From: Streptomyces adelaidensis
GTDB lineage: Bacteria > Actinomycetota > Actinomycetes > Streptomycetales > Streptomycetaceae
Assembly: GCF_016598475.1 (NCBI RefSeq)
Contig: NZ_JAEMUX010000010.1
Span: forward strand, 113,829-177,828
Direction: 5' to 3'
DNA: 64,000 nucleotides
In this document: positions 25,943-34,894 of the stretch, piece after piece
Layout of the letters: each line of letters begins with the position of its first letter
Position numbering within the stretch: position 1 is the stretch's first letter
The notes under the pieces: model-generated
The model's database searches: none
Told to the model about the DNA's origin: nothing
The model's input: the letters and a program-made list of their open reading frames with translations, nothing else
Translations under genes and position numbers: made by a program

Positions 25943-26869
25943 TCAGTACGACGAGCCCGACGCGCCCAGTGAACCCGTCGGGTGCCACACCGTCTTCGTC
26001 TCCAGGAACGCCGTCATGCGGTCGGTGCCGGGCATCGCCGACCAGTCGTCCACAGGCTGTGGACGCAGGACGCGCTTGAGGTTGTCGGCCGCGGCGATCT
26101 CCAGTTCCTTCGCCAGGACGTCGTCCGCGCCGGCCAGGTCGATCGCGTTGACGTCCTGGTGGGCGGCGAGGGGGGCCGCGATCTCCGCCGTACGGCCGGA
26201 GAGGACGTTGACGACACCGCCGGGCACGTCGGAGGTGGCGAGGACCTCGCCGAGGGAGAGGGCCGGGAGGGGGGACCGCTCGCTCGCGATCACGACCGCC
26301 GTGTTGCCCGTGGCGATCACCGGGGCGAGGACCGAGACCAGGCCCAGGAAGGAGGACTCCTGGGGGGCCAGGACCGCGACCACGCCCGTCGGCTCGGGGG
26401 AGGAGATGTTGAAGTACGGGCCCGCGACCGGGTTTGGGCCGCCGACCACCTGGGCGATCTTGTCGGTCCAGCCCGCGTACCAGACCCAGCGGTCGATCGT
26501 CGCCTCCACCTGGGCGGCGGCCTTCGACTTCGACAGGCCCTCGGCGTCGGCGACCTCGTGCACGAACTGGCTCTTGCGGCCCTCCAGCATCTCCGCGACC
26601 CGGTAGAGGATCTGGCCCCGGTTGTACGCCGTCGCGCCGGACCAGCCGCCGAACGCCTTGCGGGCGGCGACGACCGCGTCACGGGCGTCCTTGCGGGAGG
26701 AGAGCGGCGCGTTCGCCAGCCACTTGTCCTTGCCCGCCGCGCCGGCGGCTGATGTCCTCGTCGTCACCTCGTACACCCGGCCGCTCTCGGAACGCGGGAA
26801 CTTCCCGCCGACGTACAGCTTGTAGGTCTTGAAGACACTCAGACGCTGCTGCTCGGACTTGTCAGACAT
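25943..26869 (-). CDS. Short aldehyde dehydrogenase-family protein lacking the catalytic domain
   Basis: This encodes 308 residues, about 170 fewer than a normal aldehyde dehydrogenase. The N-terminal cofactor-domain landmarks are present (YKLYVGGKFPRSESGRVYEV, ARDAVVAARKAFGGW, TGVVAVLAP, VIATGNTAVVIASE), but the chain ends before any ELGGK Glu or GQxC Cys segment, and PWNFP is replaced by APQESSF. The final residues HPTGSLGASGSSY look like an intact C-terminus. It overlaps the full-length enzyme by eight bases, so the two are co-translated and may form a hetero-oligomer. A non-catalytic partner is inferred. No lost C-terminal half is found downstream. Confidence 0.8.
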   Translation of the reverse strand: MSDKSEQQRLSVFKTYKLYVGGKFPRSESGRVYEVTTRTSAAGAAGKDKWLANAPLSSRKDARDAVVAARKAFGGWSGATAYNRGQILYRVAEMLEGRKSQFVHEVADAEGLSKSKAAAQVEATIDRWVWYAGWTDKIAQVVGGPNPVAGPYFNISSPEPTGVVAVLAPQESSFLGLVSVLAPVIATGNTAVVIASERSPLPALSLGEVLATSDVPGGVVNVLSGRTAEIAAPLAAHQDVNAIDLAGADDVLAKELEIAAADNLKRVLRPQPVDDWSAMPGTDRMTAFLETKTVWHPTGSLGASGSSY

Positions 26870-28298
26870 CGAGGTACGCCTCCAGGCCGTGGCGGCCGCC
26901 CTCGCGGCCGAAGCCCGACTCCTTGTACCCGCCGAACGGCGAGGCCGGGTCGAACTTGTTGAACGTGTTGGACCAGACGACACCCGCGCGCAGCTTGTTC
27001 GCCACGGCCAGGATCCGGGAACCCTTCTCGGTCCAGATGCCCGCCGAGAGGCCGTACGGGGTGTTGTTGGCCTTGGCGACGGCCTCGTCCGGGGTGCGGA
27101 AGGTCAGGACCGACAGGACCGGGCCGAAGATCTCGTCGCGGGCGACGGTGTGCGCCTGGGTGACGTTCGTGAAGAGCGTGGGGGCGAACCAGTAGCCGGC
27201 GGAGGGCAGTTCGCAGGCGGGGGACCAGCGCTCGGCGCCCTCCGACTCGCCCCGCTCGACGAGCGAGGTGATGCGCGTGAGCTGCTCCTCGGAGTTGATC
27301 GCGCCGATGTCCGTGTTCTTGTCGAGGGGGTCGCCGAGGCGGAGGGTGGAGAGCCGCCGCTTCAGTGAGTCCAGCAGCTCGTCCTGGACCGACTCCTGGA
27401 CCAGGAGGCGGGAGCCCGCGCAGCAGACCTGGCCCTGGTTGAAGAAGATGCCGTTCACGATGCCCTCGACGGCCTGGTCGATCGGGGCGTCGTCGAAGAC
27501 GATGTTCGCGCCCTTGCCGCCCAGTTCGAGGGTGAGCTTCTTGCGGCTGCCCGCGACCGTCTTCGCGATCTCCTTTCCGACGGCCGTGGAGCCCGTGAAG
27601 GCGACCTTGTTGACGTCCGGGTGCGCGACCAGGGCCGCGCCCGTGTCCCCGTAGCCGGGGAGGATGTTGACGACGCCCTTCGGGAGGCCCGCCTGGCGGC
27701 AGATGTCCGCGAAGAAGAGGGCGGAGAGGGGGGTCGTCTCGGCGGGCTTGAGCACGACCGTGTTGCCGGTCGCCAGCGCCGGGGCGATCTTCCAGGCCAG
27801 CATCAGGAGGGGGAAGTTCCAGGGGATGACCTGGCCGGCCACACCGAGGGGCCTGGGGTTCGCGCCGAAGCCCGCGTGGTCGAGCTTGTCGGCCCAGCCC
27901 GCGTAGTAGAAGAAGTGCGCGGCGACCAGGGGGAGGTCGGCGTCGCGGGTCTCCTTGATGGGCTTGCCGTTGTCGAGGGTTTCGAGGACGGCCAGCTCGC
28001 GGGAGCGCTCCTGGACGATGCGGGCGATGCGGAACAGGTACTTCGCGCGCTCCGCGCCGGGCAGCGCCGACCACTTCTCGAAGGCCTTGCGGGCGGCCAG
28101 CACCGCGCGGTCGACGTCGGCCTCGCCCGCCTGGGCGATCTCCGAGAGGACCTCTTCGGAGGCGGGGCTCACGGTCTTGAAGACCCTGCCGTCGGCCGCC
28201 TCGGTGAACTCGCCGTCGATGAACAGGCCGTACGAGGGCGCGATGTCGACGATCGCGCGGGACTCGGGGGCCGGGGCGTATTCGAATGCGGATGCCAT
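26862..28298 (-). CDS. Aldehyde dehydrogenase
   Basis: This encodes 478 residues. All NAD(P)-dependent aldehyde dehydrogenase residues are present: Asn161 in IPWNFPLL, Lys184 in VVLKPAETTP, the GSTAVGKEI cofactor loop, catalytic Glu258 in LELGGKG and catalytic Cys292 in NQGQVCCAGSR. It starts six bases after the deoC stop, so the likely role is oxidation of the acetaldehyde released by DeoC to acetate, with energy gain as NADH. The substrate is inferred from the operon. Confidence 0.92.
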   Translation of the reverse strand: MASAFEYAPAPESRAIVDIAPSYGLFIDGEFTEAADGRVFKTVSPASEEVLSEIAQAGEADVDRAVLAARKAFEKWSALPGAERAKYLFRIARIVQERSRELAVLETLDNGKPIKETRDADLPLVAAHFFYYAGWADKLDHAGFGANPRPLGVAGQVIPWNFPLLMLAWKIAPALATGNTVVLKPAETTPLSALFFADICRQAGLPKGVVNILPGYGDTGAALVAHPDVNKVAFTGSTAVGKEIAKTVAGSRKKLTLELGGKGANIVFDDAPIDQAVEGIVNGIFFNQGQVCCAGSRLLVQESVQDELLDSLKRRLSTLRLGDPLDKNTDIGAINSEEQLTRITSLVERGESEGAERWSPACELPSAGYWFAPTLFTNVTQAHTVARDEIFGPVLSVLTFRTPDEAVAKANNTPYGLSAGIWTEKGSRILAVANKLRAGVVWSNTFNKFDPASPFGGYKESGFGREGGRHGLEAYLDV

Positions 28299-28303
28299 GG
28301 GGA

Positions 28304-29263
28304 TCAGTCCACCGTCACGTAGTCGGGGCCGGAGTAGCGGCCGGTGGCCAGCTTCTGGCGCTGCATCAGCAGGTCGTTGAGGAGCGAGGACGCGCCGAAG
28401 CGGAACCAGTGGTTGTCCAGCCAGTCCTCGCCGACGGTCTCGTTGACCACCACCAGGAACTTGATCGCGTCCTTGGTGGTACGGATGCCGCCGGCGGGCT
28501 TCACGCCGATCTGGACGCCGGTCTGGGCACGGAAGTCGCGGACGGCTTCCAGCATGAGGAGGGTGTTGGCGGGGGTGGCGTTCACCGCGACCTTGCCGGT
28601 CGAGGTCTTGATGAAGTCCGCGCCCGCCAGCATGCCGAGCCAGCTGGCGCGGCGGATGTTGTCGTACGTCGAGAGCTCGCCCGTCTCGAAGATGACCTTG
28701 AGGCGGGCGGCCGTTCCGCAGGCCTCCTTCACGGCGACGATCTCGTCGTGGACCTTGAGATAGTCGCCCGCGAGGAACGCGCCCCGGTCGATGACCATGT
28801 CGATCTCGTCGGCGCCGGCCGCGACGGCCTCGCGGACGTCGGCCAGCTTCACAGCGAGGGGCGCGCGGCCGGCCGGGAAGGCGGTGGCGACCGAGGCGAC
28901 CTTGACCGGGGACCCGGCCACGGCCGCCTTGGCGGTGGCCACCATGTCGGGGTAGACGCAGACCGCGGCCGTGGCCGGGGCCGTCCGGTCGGTCGGGTCG
29001 GGGCGGACCGCCTTGGCGCCGAGCGCCCGGACCTTGCCCGGGGTGTCCGCGCCTTCCAGCGTCGTCAGGTCGACCATGGAGATGGCCAGGTCGATGGCGT
29101 ACGCCTTGGCGGTCGTCTTGATGGAACGAGTGCCGAGGGAGGCGGCACGCGCCTCCAGGCCGACCGCGTCTACGCCGGGCAGCCCGTGGAGGAAGCGGCG
29201 CAGCGTGCTGTCGGACGCGGTGACGTCGGCGAGAGCGTGGGGTGCAGCTGTGGACATGGTCAC
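28304..29263 (-). CDS. deoC: Deoxyribose-phosphate aldolase
   Basis: This encodes 319 residues. It splits deoxyribose-5-phosphate into glyceraldehyde-3-phosphate and acetaldehyde in the cytoplasm. The class I aldolase barrel is evident: EIDMVIDRGAFLAG (catalytic Asp), KVIFETGEL, GADFIKTSTGK (Schiff-base Lys) and VGVKPAGGIRT by the GVKPAGGI core (second Lys). It is longer than E. coli DeoC by an N-terminal extension, as in actinobacteria. Start GTG 29263 follows a TATGCT box by six bases, suggesting a leaderless mRNA; ATG 29257 is the alternative. First gene of the deoC-aldehyde dehydrogenase operon. Confidence 0.95.
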   Translation of the reverse strand: MTMSTAAPHALADVTASDSTLRRFLHGLPGVDAVGLEARAASLGTRSIKTTAKAYAIDLAISMVDLTTLEGADTPGKVRALGAKAVRPDPTDRTAPATAAVCVYPDMVATAKAAVAGSPVKVASVATAFPAGRAPLAVKLADVREAVAAGADEIDMVIDRGAFLAGDYLKVHDEIVAVKEACGTAARLKVIFETGELSTYDNIRRASWLGMLAGADFIKTSTGKVAVNATPANTLLMLEAVRDFRAQTGVQIGVKPAGGIRTTKDAIKFLVVVNETVGEDWLDNHWFRFGASSLLNDLLMQRQKLATGRYSGPDYVTVD

Positions 29264-29275
29264 CAGACGAGCATA

Positions 29276-29289
29276 TCTACGCGCGTAGC
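29276..29289. promoter_or_regulatory. Nucleoside-regulon palindrome, copy 5 (deoC)
   Basis: TCTACGCGCGTAGC, with 13 of 14 matches. On the minus strand its end touches the TATGCT -10 box, and the putative -35 (CTGTAC) lies 18 bases before that box, so it occupies the spacer. Confidence 0.8.
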
Positions 29290-29380
29290 GGGTGTACAGC
29301 CCTGGCGGGTTTATGGGATGGGCTCGTGGAAGGGGGTGGGGGACGGGTCCCGTTTCCCGGTGTCGTGCAGAATCGGAAAC

Positions 29381-30097
29381 ATGACCACCCCGGATCGACC
29401 GTCGTCGCCCGCCCAGCAGCCGTCGTCTGGGAAGCCCTCGGAGGCCTCTCAGGCATCAGTGCCCTCGGAGAGCCCCAAAGCAGTCAAGCCCGTGTACAAG
29501 GACCGGGTCTACCGGTCGCCCTTCGGGCTGGTGGGCGGGGTGCTGCTGCTCGGCGTCCTGGGGTGGCTCGGCGGGGACGCGGTGGTCTCGGGGGAGGGGC
29601 GTACGCCCTGGCTGGCGTTGGCCTCGTTGTTGCTCGCCGTGCCGTTGGTGGTCGCCTTCTCGGTGCGGCCCGCCGTCTTCGCCAATGACGACCGGCTGCG
29701 GGTGCGGAACCCGTTCCGGGTGATCGACCTGCCCTGGGCCGCCGTCGTCTCGTTGCGGTCGGGGTTCTCCAACGAGGTGATCGACGAGGCCGGCGCCAAG
29801 TACCAGCTCTGGGCCGTTCCCGTCTCGCTGCGCGCTCGCAAGAAGGCCGCCCGACGGCAGGCCCGGCAGGCTCATGCCGTGGCCAAGGGGGACAGCAGCG
29901 GCCGTACCTCCTTGGTCGACGCGTCCCCCGTGCGCGCCGAGACCGATCAGGTCATGGCCGATCTGCGGGAGCTGCGCGAGGCGCGGGCCAAGGCGACCGG
30001 CTCGCAGGGGGAGCCGAGTGTGCGGTGGGCCTGGGAGGTCATGGGGCCGGCGGCCGCGGGGGCCGTACTGCTGGCGGTACTGATCGCGCTGGGCTGA
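29381..30097 (+). CDS. PH-domain membrane protein
   Basis: This encodes 238 residues from ATG 29381. A Ser/Pro/Gln-rich N-terminus of about 40 residues precedes two helices (FGLVGGVLLLGVLGWLGG and LALASLLLAVPLVVAFSV). A bacterial PH-like domain follows (NDDRLRVRNPFRVIDLPWAAVVSLRSGFSNEVIDEAG), then a basic linker with RARKKAARRQAR, and a final C-terminal helix. Function is unknown. Proteins of this type are conserved in Streptomyces next to deoC. Confidence 0.8.
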   Translation: MTTPDRPSSPAQQPSSGKPSEASQASVPSESPKAVKPVYKDRVYRSPFGLVGGVLLLGVLGWLGGDAVVSGEGRTPWLALASLLLAVPLVVAFSVRPAVFANDDRLRVRNPFRVIDLPWAAVVSLRSGFSNEVIDEAGAKYQLWAVPVSLRARKKAARRQARQAHAVAKGDSSGRTSLVDASPVRAETDQVMADLRELREARAKATGSQGEPSVRWAWEVMGPAAAGAVLLAVLIALG

Positions 30098-30206
30098 GGC
30101 GGGCGCCGTCCTGTGAGGGCAGCCGCCGCTTGAGAACTTTCCTGGGTGCAGGCCGTACGGTCGTACGAACGACAACCACCGTGGCGGTCCGAGTGTCTAG
30201 GTAGTG

Positions 30207-31973
30207 ATGAGCACGAACTTGCAGTCTCCGGGGCGGCCGTTGCGGCGACTGCCCGAATCCGCCGTGCCCGAGGGCTGTCCCGCCTGGAGCGGGGAGCAGG
30301 TGGGGGTGTGGACGCGGGCGCAGCCTCCGCGGTGGGTGCCGGTGCGGACGCGGTTCCTGCATCTCCTCGCCGTGGCCATGGTCGGACTGATAGGCGGCTT
30401 CTGGCTGGTGAACTCCAGGGACGTACCGCCCGCCCTCGCCGCGCTGCTCCCGCTGCAGCTGGTGTGGACCCTGGCGCGGCCCGAGATCGTGCGGTTCTCG
30501 GCGCCCCTGCTGACCCTCCTGCTGGCTGTGTTCGGCGAGACGCACGACCCGGCGATCGTGGTGGGCTTCCTCGCCGTCAACACCACCTGGGCGGTGGTCG
30601 AGTTCCGGCTGAGCGCGGGGCGGATGCAGCGGCGGTGGGCCGTGAGCGCCACCGGGGGTGTGACCGCCCTGCTCCCGGAGGGGGTCGGGCCGCTGCGGCG
30701 CGGACGGTTCCTCATCGGGCTGGGGATCGCGCTGGCCGCCGTCGGAGCGGTCTTCGTCTTCCTCGTGTCGGGCTGGGAGACCGCCGCCGACCGCCGTGAG
30801 GCCTCGCTGATGGGCTGGTTCCTGGTCGGCTGGGGGTTCACCACGCTGCTCTCCGGTTGGTTCGCGCGACGCCGCGCGGCCGCCCTGCGCCGCGCCCCCG
30901 TCCCCGTGCTCCGGGTCCTCGTGCGCGAAGCCGTCAACTGCGATCTGGAGGTCTTCGCCGCCGACGACGTGGCCGCGCTGCGCCCGCTGTTCACCGTCGC
31001 CGCCGACGAGAGCTACGACGACGATGACGACGACGAGGACAGCGAGGAGGCGCGTCGGCTCAGCTCGGAGGAGATGGACGCGCTCCTCGACTCGATCGAG
31101 AACGACGAGGGCGACGACGAACAGCCCGGTCCGCTGCGCGAGGCCGTGCTGTACGGGGCGCCGTACGAGGGCGCCGAGATCGTGATCGTCAGCGCGCCCG
31201 AGGACGCCGAGGACGCCGAGGACGCCGAGAGCGCTGAGGGCGCCGAGGGCGCCGAGGGCGCCGAGGGCGAGGGCAGCGCGGACGAGGAACTCGTCGTGGA
31301 GTCCTCGTCCGATCCCGTGCGGGTGCTGTCCGAGCGGGCCGTACGGCGTCGGGTCGCGGCGGAGAAGACGCGGGTCGCGCGGGTCGCCGCCTTCGCGGAC
31401 CGGCGCGAGGCCGCCGCCCTCCTGACCGCGAAGAGCCTGGGTTCGGGGGCCGTACGGCGTTGGCGGGCCGGCTGGCTGGACTGGGCTATCTGTCTGCTCG
31501 GCATGCTGTGGGCGGCCGTGCTGATCCTGACCGAGGACACCGGCGGGTGGAGGTACGTCCCGGGCGCCTTCGTCGGGCTCGTCGGTGTGGTCGTGCTGCC
31601 CGGCATGGCCGCGTGGCGGGTCACCGCCGACCGGGACGGCCTCTGGTTCAACGGCACACTCCGGGCCCGGCACATCGAGTGGGACCACATCATGACCGTC
31701 AAGTGCGAGGGCGGCATGCTGAAGGTGGACAGCCGCCGGGCCCGGTTCGGCGGGGCGTGGATGACACACGCGCCCAGGTGGGCCCGGCTGGAGCGGCGCT
31801 TCGGGCTGATCCACCCGTACGAGCGGGCGGCCGCCGAGATCACCGCCATGTGGAACGACCCGGCGCTGCGCCCCACCGAGGTGATCGGTGAGCGGGAACG
31901 GGGCCGGGCGCTGTGGCCGCTGGGTGTGGTGCTGGGGCTGCTGTGGGTGGCGGCGCTGGTGTTCGTGCCCTAG
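30207..31973 (+). CDS. Multi-pass membrane protein with acidic linker and PH-like domain
   Basis: This encodes 588 residues. The N-terminal half has about five to six helices (FLHLLAVAMVGLIGGFWLV and GLGIALAAVGAVFVFLVSG among them). Residues 270-372 form a highly acidic cytoplasmic linker with a poly-Asp run and EDAEDAEDAESAEGAEGAEG repeats. Two more helices and a PH-like segment (RVTADRDGLWFNGTLRARHI) follow, with a last helix at the end. ATG 30207 or GTG 30204 starts. I do not recognise a function; it is probably co-transcribed with the preceding PH protein. A terminator follows. Confidence 0.75.
   Translation: MSTNLQSPGRPLRRLPESAVPEGCPAWSGEQVGVWTRAQPPRWVPVRTRFLHLLAVAMVGLIGGFWLVNSRDVPPALAALLPLQLVWTLARPEIVRFSAPLLTLLLAVFGETHDPAIVVGFLAVNTTWAVVEFRLSAGRMQRRWAVSATGGVTALLPEGVGPLRRGRFLIGLGIALAAVGAVFVFLVSGWETAADRREASLMGWFLVGWGFTTLLSGWFARRRAAALRRAPVPVLRVLVREAVNCDLEVFAADDVAALRPLFTVAADESYDDDDDDEDSEEARRLSSEEMDALLDSIENDEGDDEQPGPLREAVLYGAPYEGAEIVIVSAPEDAEDAEDAESAEGAEGAEGAEGEGSADEELVVESSSDPVRVLSERAVRRRVAAEKTRVARVAAFADRREAAALLTAKSLGSGAVRRWRAGWLDWAICLLGMLWAAVLILTEDTGGWRYVPGAFVGLVGVVVLPGMAAWRVTADRDGLWFNGTLRARHIEWDHIMTVKCEGGMLKVDSRRARFGGAWMTHAPRWARLERRFGLIHPYERAAAEITAMWNDPALRPTEVIGERERGRALWPLGVVLGLLWVAALVFVP
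31203..31274 (+). repeat. 9-bp tandem repeats encoding Glu-Asp-Ala / Glu-Gly-Ala
   Basis: About eight units of GCCGAGGAC and its variant GCCGAGGGC, in frame in the membrane protein linker. Confidence 0.8.
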
Positions 31974-31992
31974 CGGGGGTCCAGGGATGCCG

Positions 31993-32021
31993 AAAAAGCC
32001 CCGGTCGGTGGTCGGGGCTTT
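31993..32021. terminator. Bidirectional terminator
   Basis: AAAAGCCCCG and CGGGGCTTT form a stem; A-run on the left and T-run on the right allow function in both directions between the convergent membrane-protein and phosphomutase genes. Confidence 0.85.
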
Positions 32022-32058
32022 CCGGTGCGCTGGGGTGGGCTCTTCGGCCCGGACGGGG

Positions 32059-33723
32059 TCAGATACCCGCCGCCGCCGACAGGTCCCGCTTGATCCTCGT
32101 CAGCAGGTCCGTCGCCTTGGCGCGGGCCGCCGGGAGGTCGGCGTGGGTGGGGACCGGGACCACGACCTCCAGGTAGCACTTGAGCTTGGGCTCCGTGCCG
32201 CTGGGGCGGACGATGACGCGGGCGCCGTCGAGCGTGTAGCGCAGGCCGTCGGTGGGCGGCAGCCTGTCCGTGCCCCGGGTGAGGTCCTCGGCCCTGGTGA
32301 CGGCGAGGCCGGCGAGGGCGGTCGGGGGCTGCTCGCGGAGCCGCTCCATGGCGCGGGCGATGACCGAGAGGTCCTCGACGCGGACCGAGAGCTGGTCGGT
32401 GGCGTGCAGACCGTGTTCGACGGCGATGTCGTCGAGGAGGTCGAGGAGAGTGCGGCCCGAGGCGGAGCCGCCGCCGGACCTGGCCTCCTTGAGCTCGGAC
32501 GCCAGCTCGGTGATGAGGAGGGCCGCCGTGATGCCGTCCTTGTCGCGTACGCCCTCGGGGTCGACGCAGTAGCCGAGGGCCTCCTCGTAGCCGTAGCGCA
32601 GGTCCTCGACGCGGGCGATCCACTTGAAGCCGGTGAGGGTCTCCTCGTAGGGGAGGCCGGCCTTCTCGGCGATCCGGCCGAGGAGGGACGACGAGACGAT
32701 CGACTCGGCGAAGGTGCCGCGGACGCCCCGTGCGACGAGGTGGGTCGCGAGGAGCGCGCCGACCTCGTCGCCGCGCAGCATCCGCCAGTCCGCGCCGTCC
32801 TTGACGGCCACCGCGCAGCGGTCGGCGTCCGGGTCGTTCGCGACGATCAGGTCGGGGTCGCTCTCGCGGGCCTTCGCGAAGGCGAGGTCCATCGCGCCGG
32901 ACTCTTCCGGGTTCGGGAAGGCGACGGTCGGGAAGTCCGGGTCCGGCTCGGCCTGTTCGGCGACGAGCACCGGCTCCGGGAAGCCCGCACGGGCGAACGC
33001 GGCGACGAGGGTGTCCTTGCCGACGCCGTGCATGGCTGTGTAGACCGTGCGGGCGGTCCGGGCGGAACCGGGCGCGAGGACCGCGTCCGTACGGGTCAGA
33101 TAGGCGTCCAGGACGGAGTCGTCCAGGGTGTCCCAGCCGCTGTCCGGGCGGGGGACGTCGGCGAGGGCGCGTACGGCGTCGATCTCCGCGGCGATCTCGG
33201 CGTCGGCCGGGGGGACGATCTGTGAACCGTCGCCGAGGTAGACCTTGTAGCCGTTGTCGCGGGGCGGGTTGTGGCTGGCGGTGACCTCGACTCCGGCGAC
33301 CGCGCCCAGGTGCCTTATGGCGAAGGCCAGGACGGGCGTGGGGAGGGGGCGGGGGAGGACGGCCGCGCGGAAGCCGGCGCCGGTCATCACGGCGGCGGTG
33401 TCGCGGGCGAAGTCGGCGGACTTGTGGCGGGCGTCGTAGCCGATGACGACGAGGCCGCCGCGCTGGTTCCGCTGGGCGAGGTATGCGGCCAGACCTGCCG
33501 CCGCGCGGATGACCACCGAGCGGTTCATGCGCATCGGGCCCGCGCCGAGTTCGCCGCGTAGGCCGGCGGTGCCGAACTGGAGGGTGCCGGAGAAGCGGGC
33601 GGTCAGTTCCGCCGTGTCTGCCGTGTCCGTCGTGTCGATCAGCTTGGCGAGTTCGTCACGGGTTTCCGGGTCGGGGTCCTCGGCCAGCCACGCCTTGGCG
33701 CGGGCGATCAGGTCGTCGTGCAC
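32059..33723 (-). CDS. Alpha-D-phosphohexomutase-family phosphosugar mutase (PGM2-like; possible phosphopentomutase)
   Basis: This encodes 554 residues from GTG 33723. The four signatures of the superfamily are present: VEVTASHNPPRDNGYKVY (phosphoserine loop), NDPDADRCAV (metal), LRGDEVGALL (sugar binding) and RPSGTEPKLKCY (phosphate binding). It is usually named phosphomannomutase in Streptomyces, but its size and length pattern are those of the PGM2 branch, some members of which interconvert ribose- or deoxyribose-1- and 5-phosphate. It lies between deoC and pnp, where a phosphopentomutase would be expected, and no other deoB-like gene is in the window. That role is inference. Confidence 0.88.
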   Translation of the reverse strand: MHDDLIARAKAWLAEDPDPETRDELAKLIDTTDTADTAELTARFSGTLQFGTAGLRGELGAGPMRMNRSVVIRAAAGLAAYLAQRNQRGGLVVIGYDARHKSADFARDTAAVMTGAGFRAAVLPRPLPTPVLAFAIRHLGAVAGVEVTASHNPPRDNGYKVYLGDGSQIVPPADAEIAAEIDAVRALADVPRPDSGWDTLDDSVLDAYLTRTDAVLAPGSARTARTVYTAMHGVGKDTLVAAFARAGFPEPVLVAEQAEPDPDFPTVAFPNPEESGAMDLAFAKARESDPDLIVANDPDADRCAVAVKDGADWRMLRGDEVGALLATHLVARGVRGTFAESIVSSSLLGRIAEKAGLPYEETLTGFKWIARVEDLRYGYEEALGYCVDPEGVRDKDGITAALLITELASELKEARSGGGSASGRTLLDLLDDIAVEHGLHATDQLSVRVEDLSVIARAMERLREQPPTALAGLAVTRAEDLTRGTDRLPPTDGLRYTLDGARVIVRPSGTEPKLKCYLEVVVPVPTHADLPAARAKATDLLTRIKRDLSAAAGI

Positions 33724-33779
33724 GGGGGGTCAACCTCTCGTTCCTTGTTCGTGCGGGTGCGTGGGGTGCGGAGTCGGGG

Positions 33780-33945
33780 TTTCGCCCCCGCCGCCCCTAC
33801 CCGTCCCATCCTCCAGGGGCTGTGCCCCTTCTACCCCCTTGCGCGGCGGAGCTCGGGGGTTCGCGTGCGTTGGCGGGTGCGGGGTCGTTGGGGTTGCTCG
33901 CGCAGTTCCCCGCGCCCCTTGAAAGCGGGGGGCGCGCCCCGCCTC
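33780..33945. repeat. Dispersed repeat block upstream of the phosphomutase gene
   Basis: Includes an inverted family B copy (GTTGCTCGCGCAGTTCCCCG, then CGCCCCTT) and a GCGGGGGGCGCGCCCCGC palindrome (33925-33942) that may terminate pnp. Confidence 0.6.
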
Positions 33946-33950
33946 CTTGG

Positions 33951-34775
33951 CTACAGGCGGTCCAGGACCCGGGTCAGGAGTTCGCCCATGCGGGTCGCCG
34001 AGTCGCGGCCCGCCTGGAGGACTTCCTCGTGGTTGAGGGGCTCGCCCGTCATCCCCGCGGCGAGGTTGGTGACCAGGGAGATGCCGAGGACCTCCGCGCC
34101 CGCCTCGCGGGCGGCGATGGCTTCCAGGACGGTGGACATGCCGACCAGGTCCGCGCCGATGATGCGGGCCATGCGGACCTCGGCCGGGGTCTCGTAGTGC
34201 GGACCGGTGAACTGGGCGTAGACGCCCTCCTCGAGGGTGGCGTCGATCTCCTTGCACAGGGCGCGCAGGCGGGGGGAGTAGAGGTCGGTGAGGTCGACGA
34301 AGTTGGCGCCGACGATCGGTGACGTGGCCGTCAGGTTCAGGTGGTCGCTGATCAGGACCGGCTGGCCGGGGCGCATGCCCTCGCGGAGGCCGCCGCAGCC
34401 GTTGGTGAGGACGATCGTCTTGACGCCGGCGGCGACGGCGGTGCGGACACCGTGCGCGACGGCGGCGACGCCGCGGCCCTCGTAGTAGTGGGTGCGGCCC
34501 AGGAAGACGAGCGCGCGCTTGTCACCGATCCGGTACGAGCGGATCTTGCCGCCGTGGCCCTCGACCGCCGGAGGCGGGAAGCCGGGCAGCTCGGTGACCT
34601 GGAACTCGGCCTCGGGGGCGCCGAGGGCATCCACGGCCGGGGCCCACCCGGAGCCCATCACAAGAGCGACGTCGTGGGTCTCGGCGCCCGTGAGCTCGCG
34701 CAGGCGCGCGGCGGCGGCGTCGGCGGCGGCGTACGGGTCGCCCTGGATGTCGTCCGGAAGAAGAGATGCGTTCAC
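33951..34775 (-). CDS. pnp: Purine-nucleoside phosphorylase
   Basis: This encodes 274 residues. It is a trimeric-class PNP that phosphorolyses (deoxy)inosine and (deoxy)guanosine to base and pentose-1-phosphate. Landmarks: [11 protein letters not shown] (phosphate loop), [50 protein letters not shown] (purine-binding Glu), [17 protein letters not shown] and LVTNLAAGM (purine-binding Asn). Start GTG 34775 has no Shine-Dalgarno and follows a TACCCT box by six bases, so it is probably leaderless. It acts after Add on purines; regulated by the palindrome just upstream. Confidence 0.95.
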   Translation of the reverse strand: MNASLLPDDIQGDPYAAADAAAARLRELTGAETHDVALVMGSGWAPAVDALGAPEAEFQVTELPGFPPPAVEGHGGKIRSYRIGDKRALVFLGRTHYYEGRGVAAVAHGVRTAVAAGVKTIVLTNGCGGLREGMRPGQPVLISDHLNLTATSPIVGANFVDLTDLYSPRLRALCKEIDATLEEGVYAQFTGPHYETPAEVRMARIIGADLVGMSTVLEAIAAREAGAEVLGISLVTNLAAGMTGEPLNHEEVLQAGRDSATRMGELLTRVLDRL

Positions 34776-34798
34776 GCGATGAGGGTATCCGGTCTGAG

Positions 34799-34812
34799 CC
34801 TACGCGCGTAGA
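34799..34812. promoter_or_regulatory. Nucleoside-regulon palindrome, copy 6 (pnp)
   Basis: CCTACGCGCGTAGA, with 13 of 14 matches. It is 24 bases upstream of the pnp GTG on the minus strand, over the expected -35 region. Confidence 0.8.
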
Positions 34813-34894
34813 TGAGGAGACCCACGGCAACGGGATCGTTGTCTTGTCGTTTCCGGTCGGCAGGGCCCGGCGACCGGCGGCCGAGGCGGGACGA

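Noticed and set aside
25943..26869. Short aldehyde dehydrogenase as a frameshifted full-length gene
   Set aside because: No remaining C-terminal ALDH motifs occur downstream in any frame before the next gene, and the end of the short protein looks clean.
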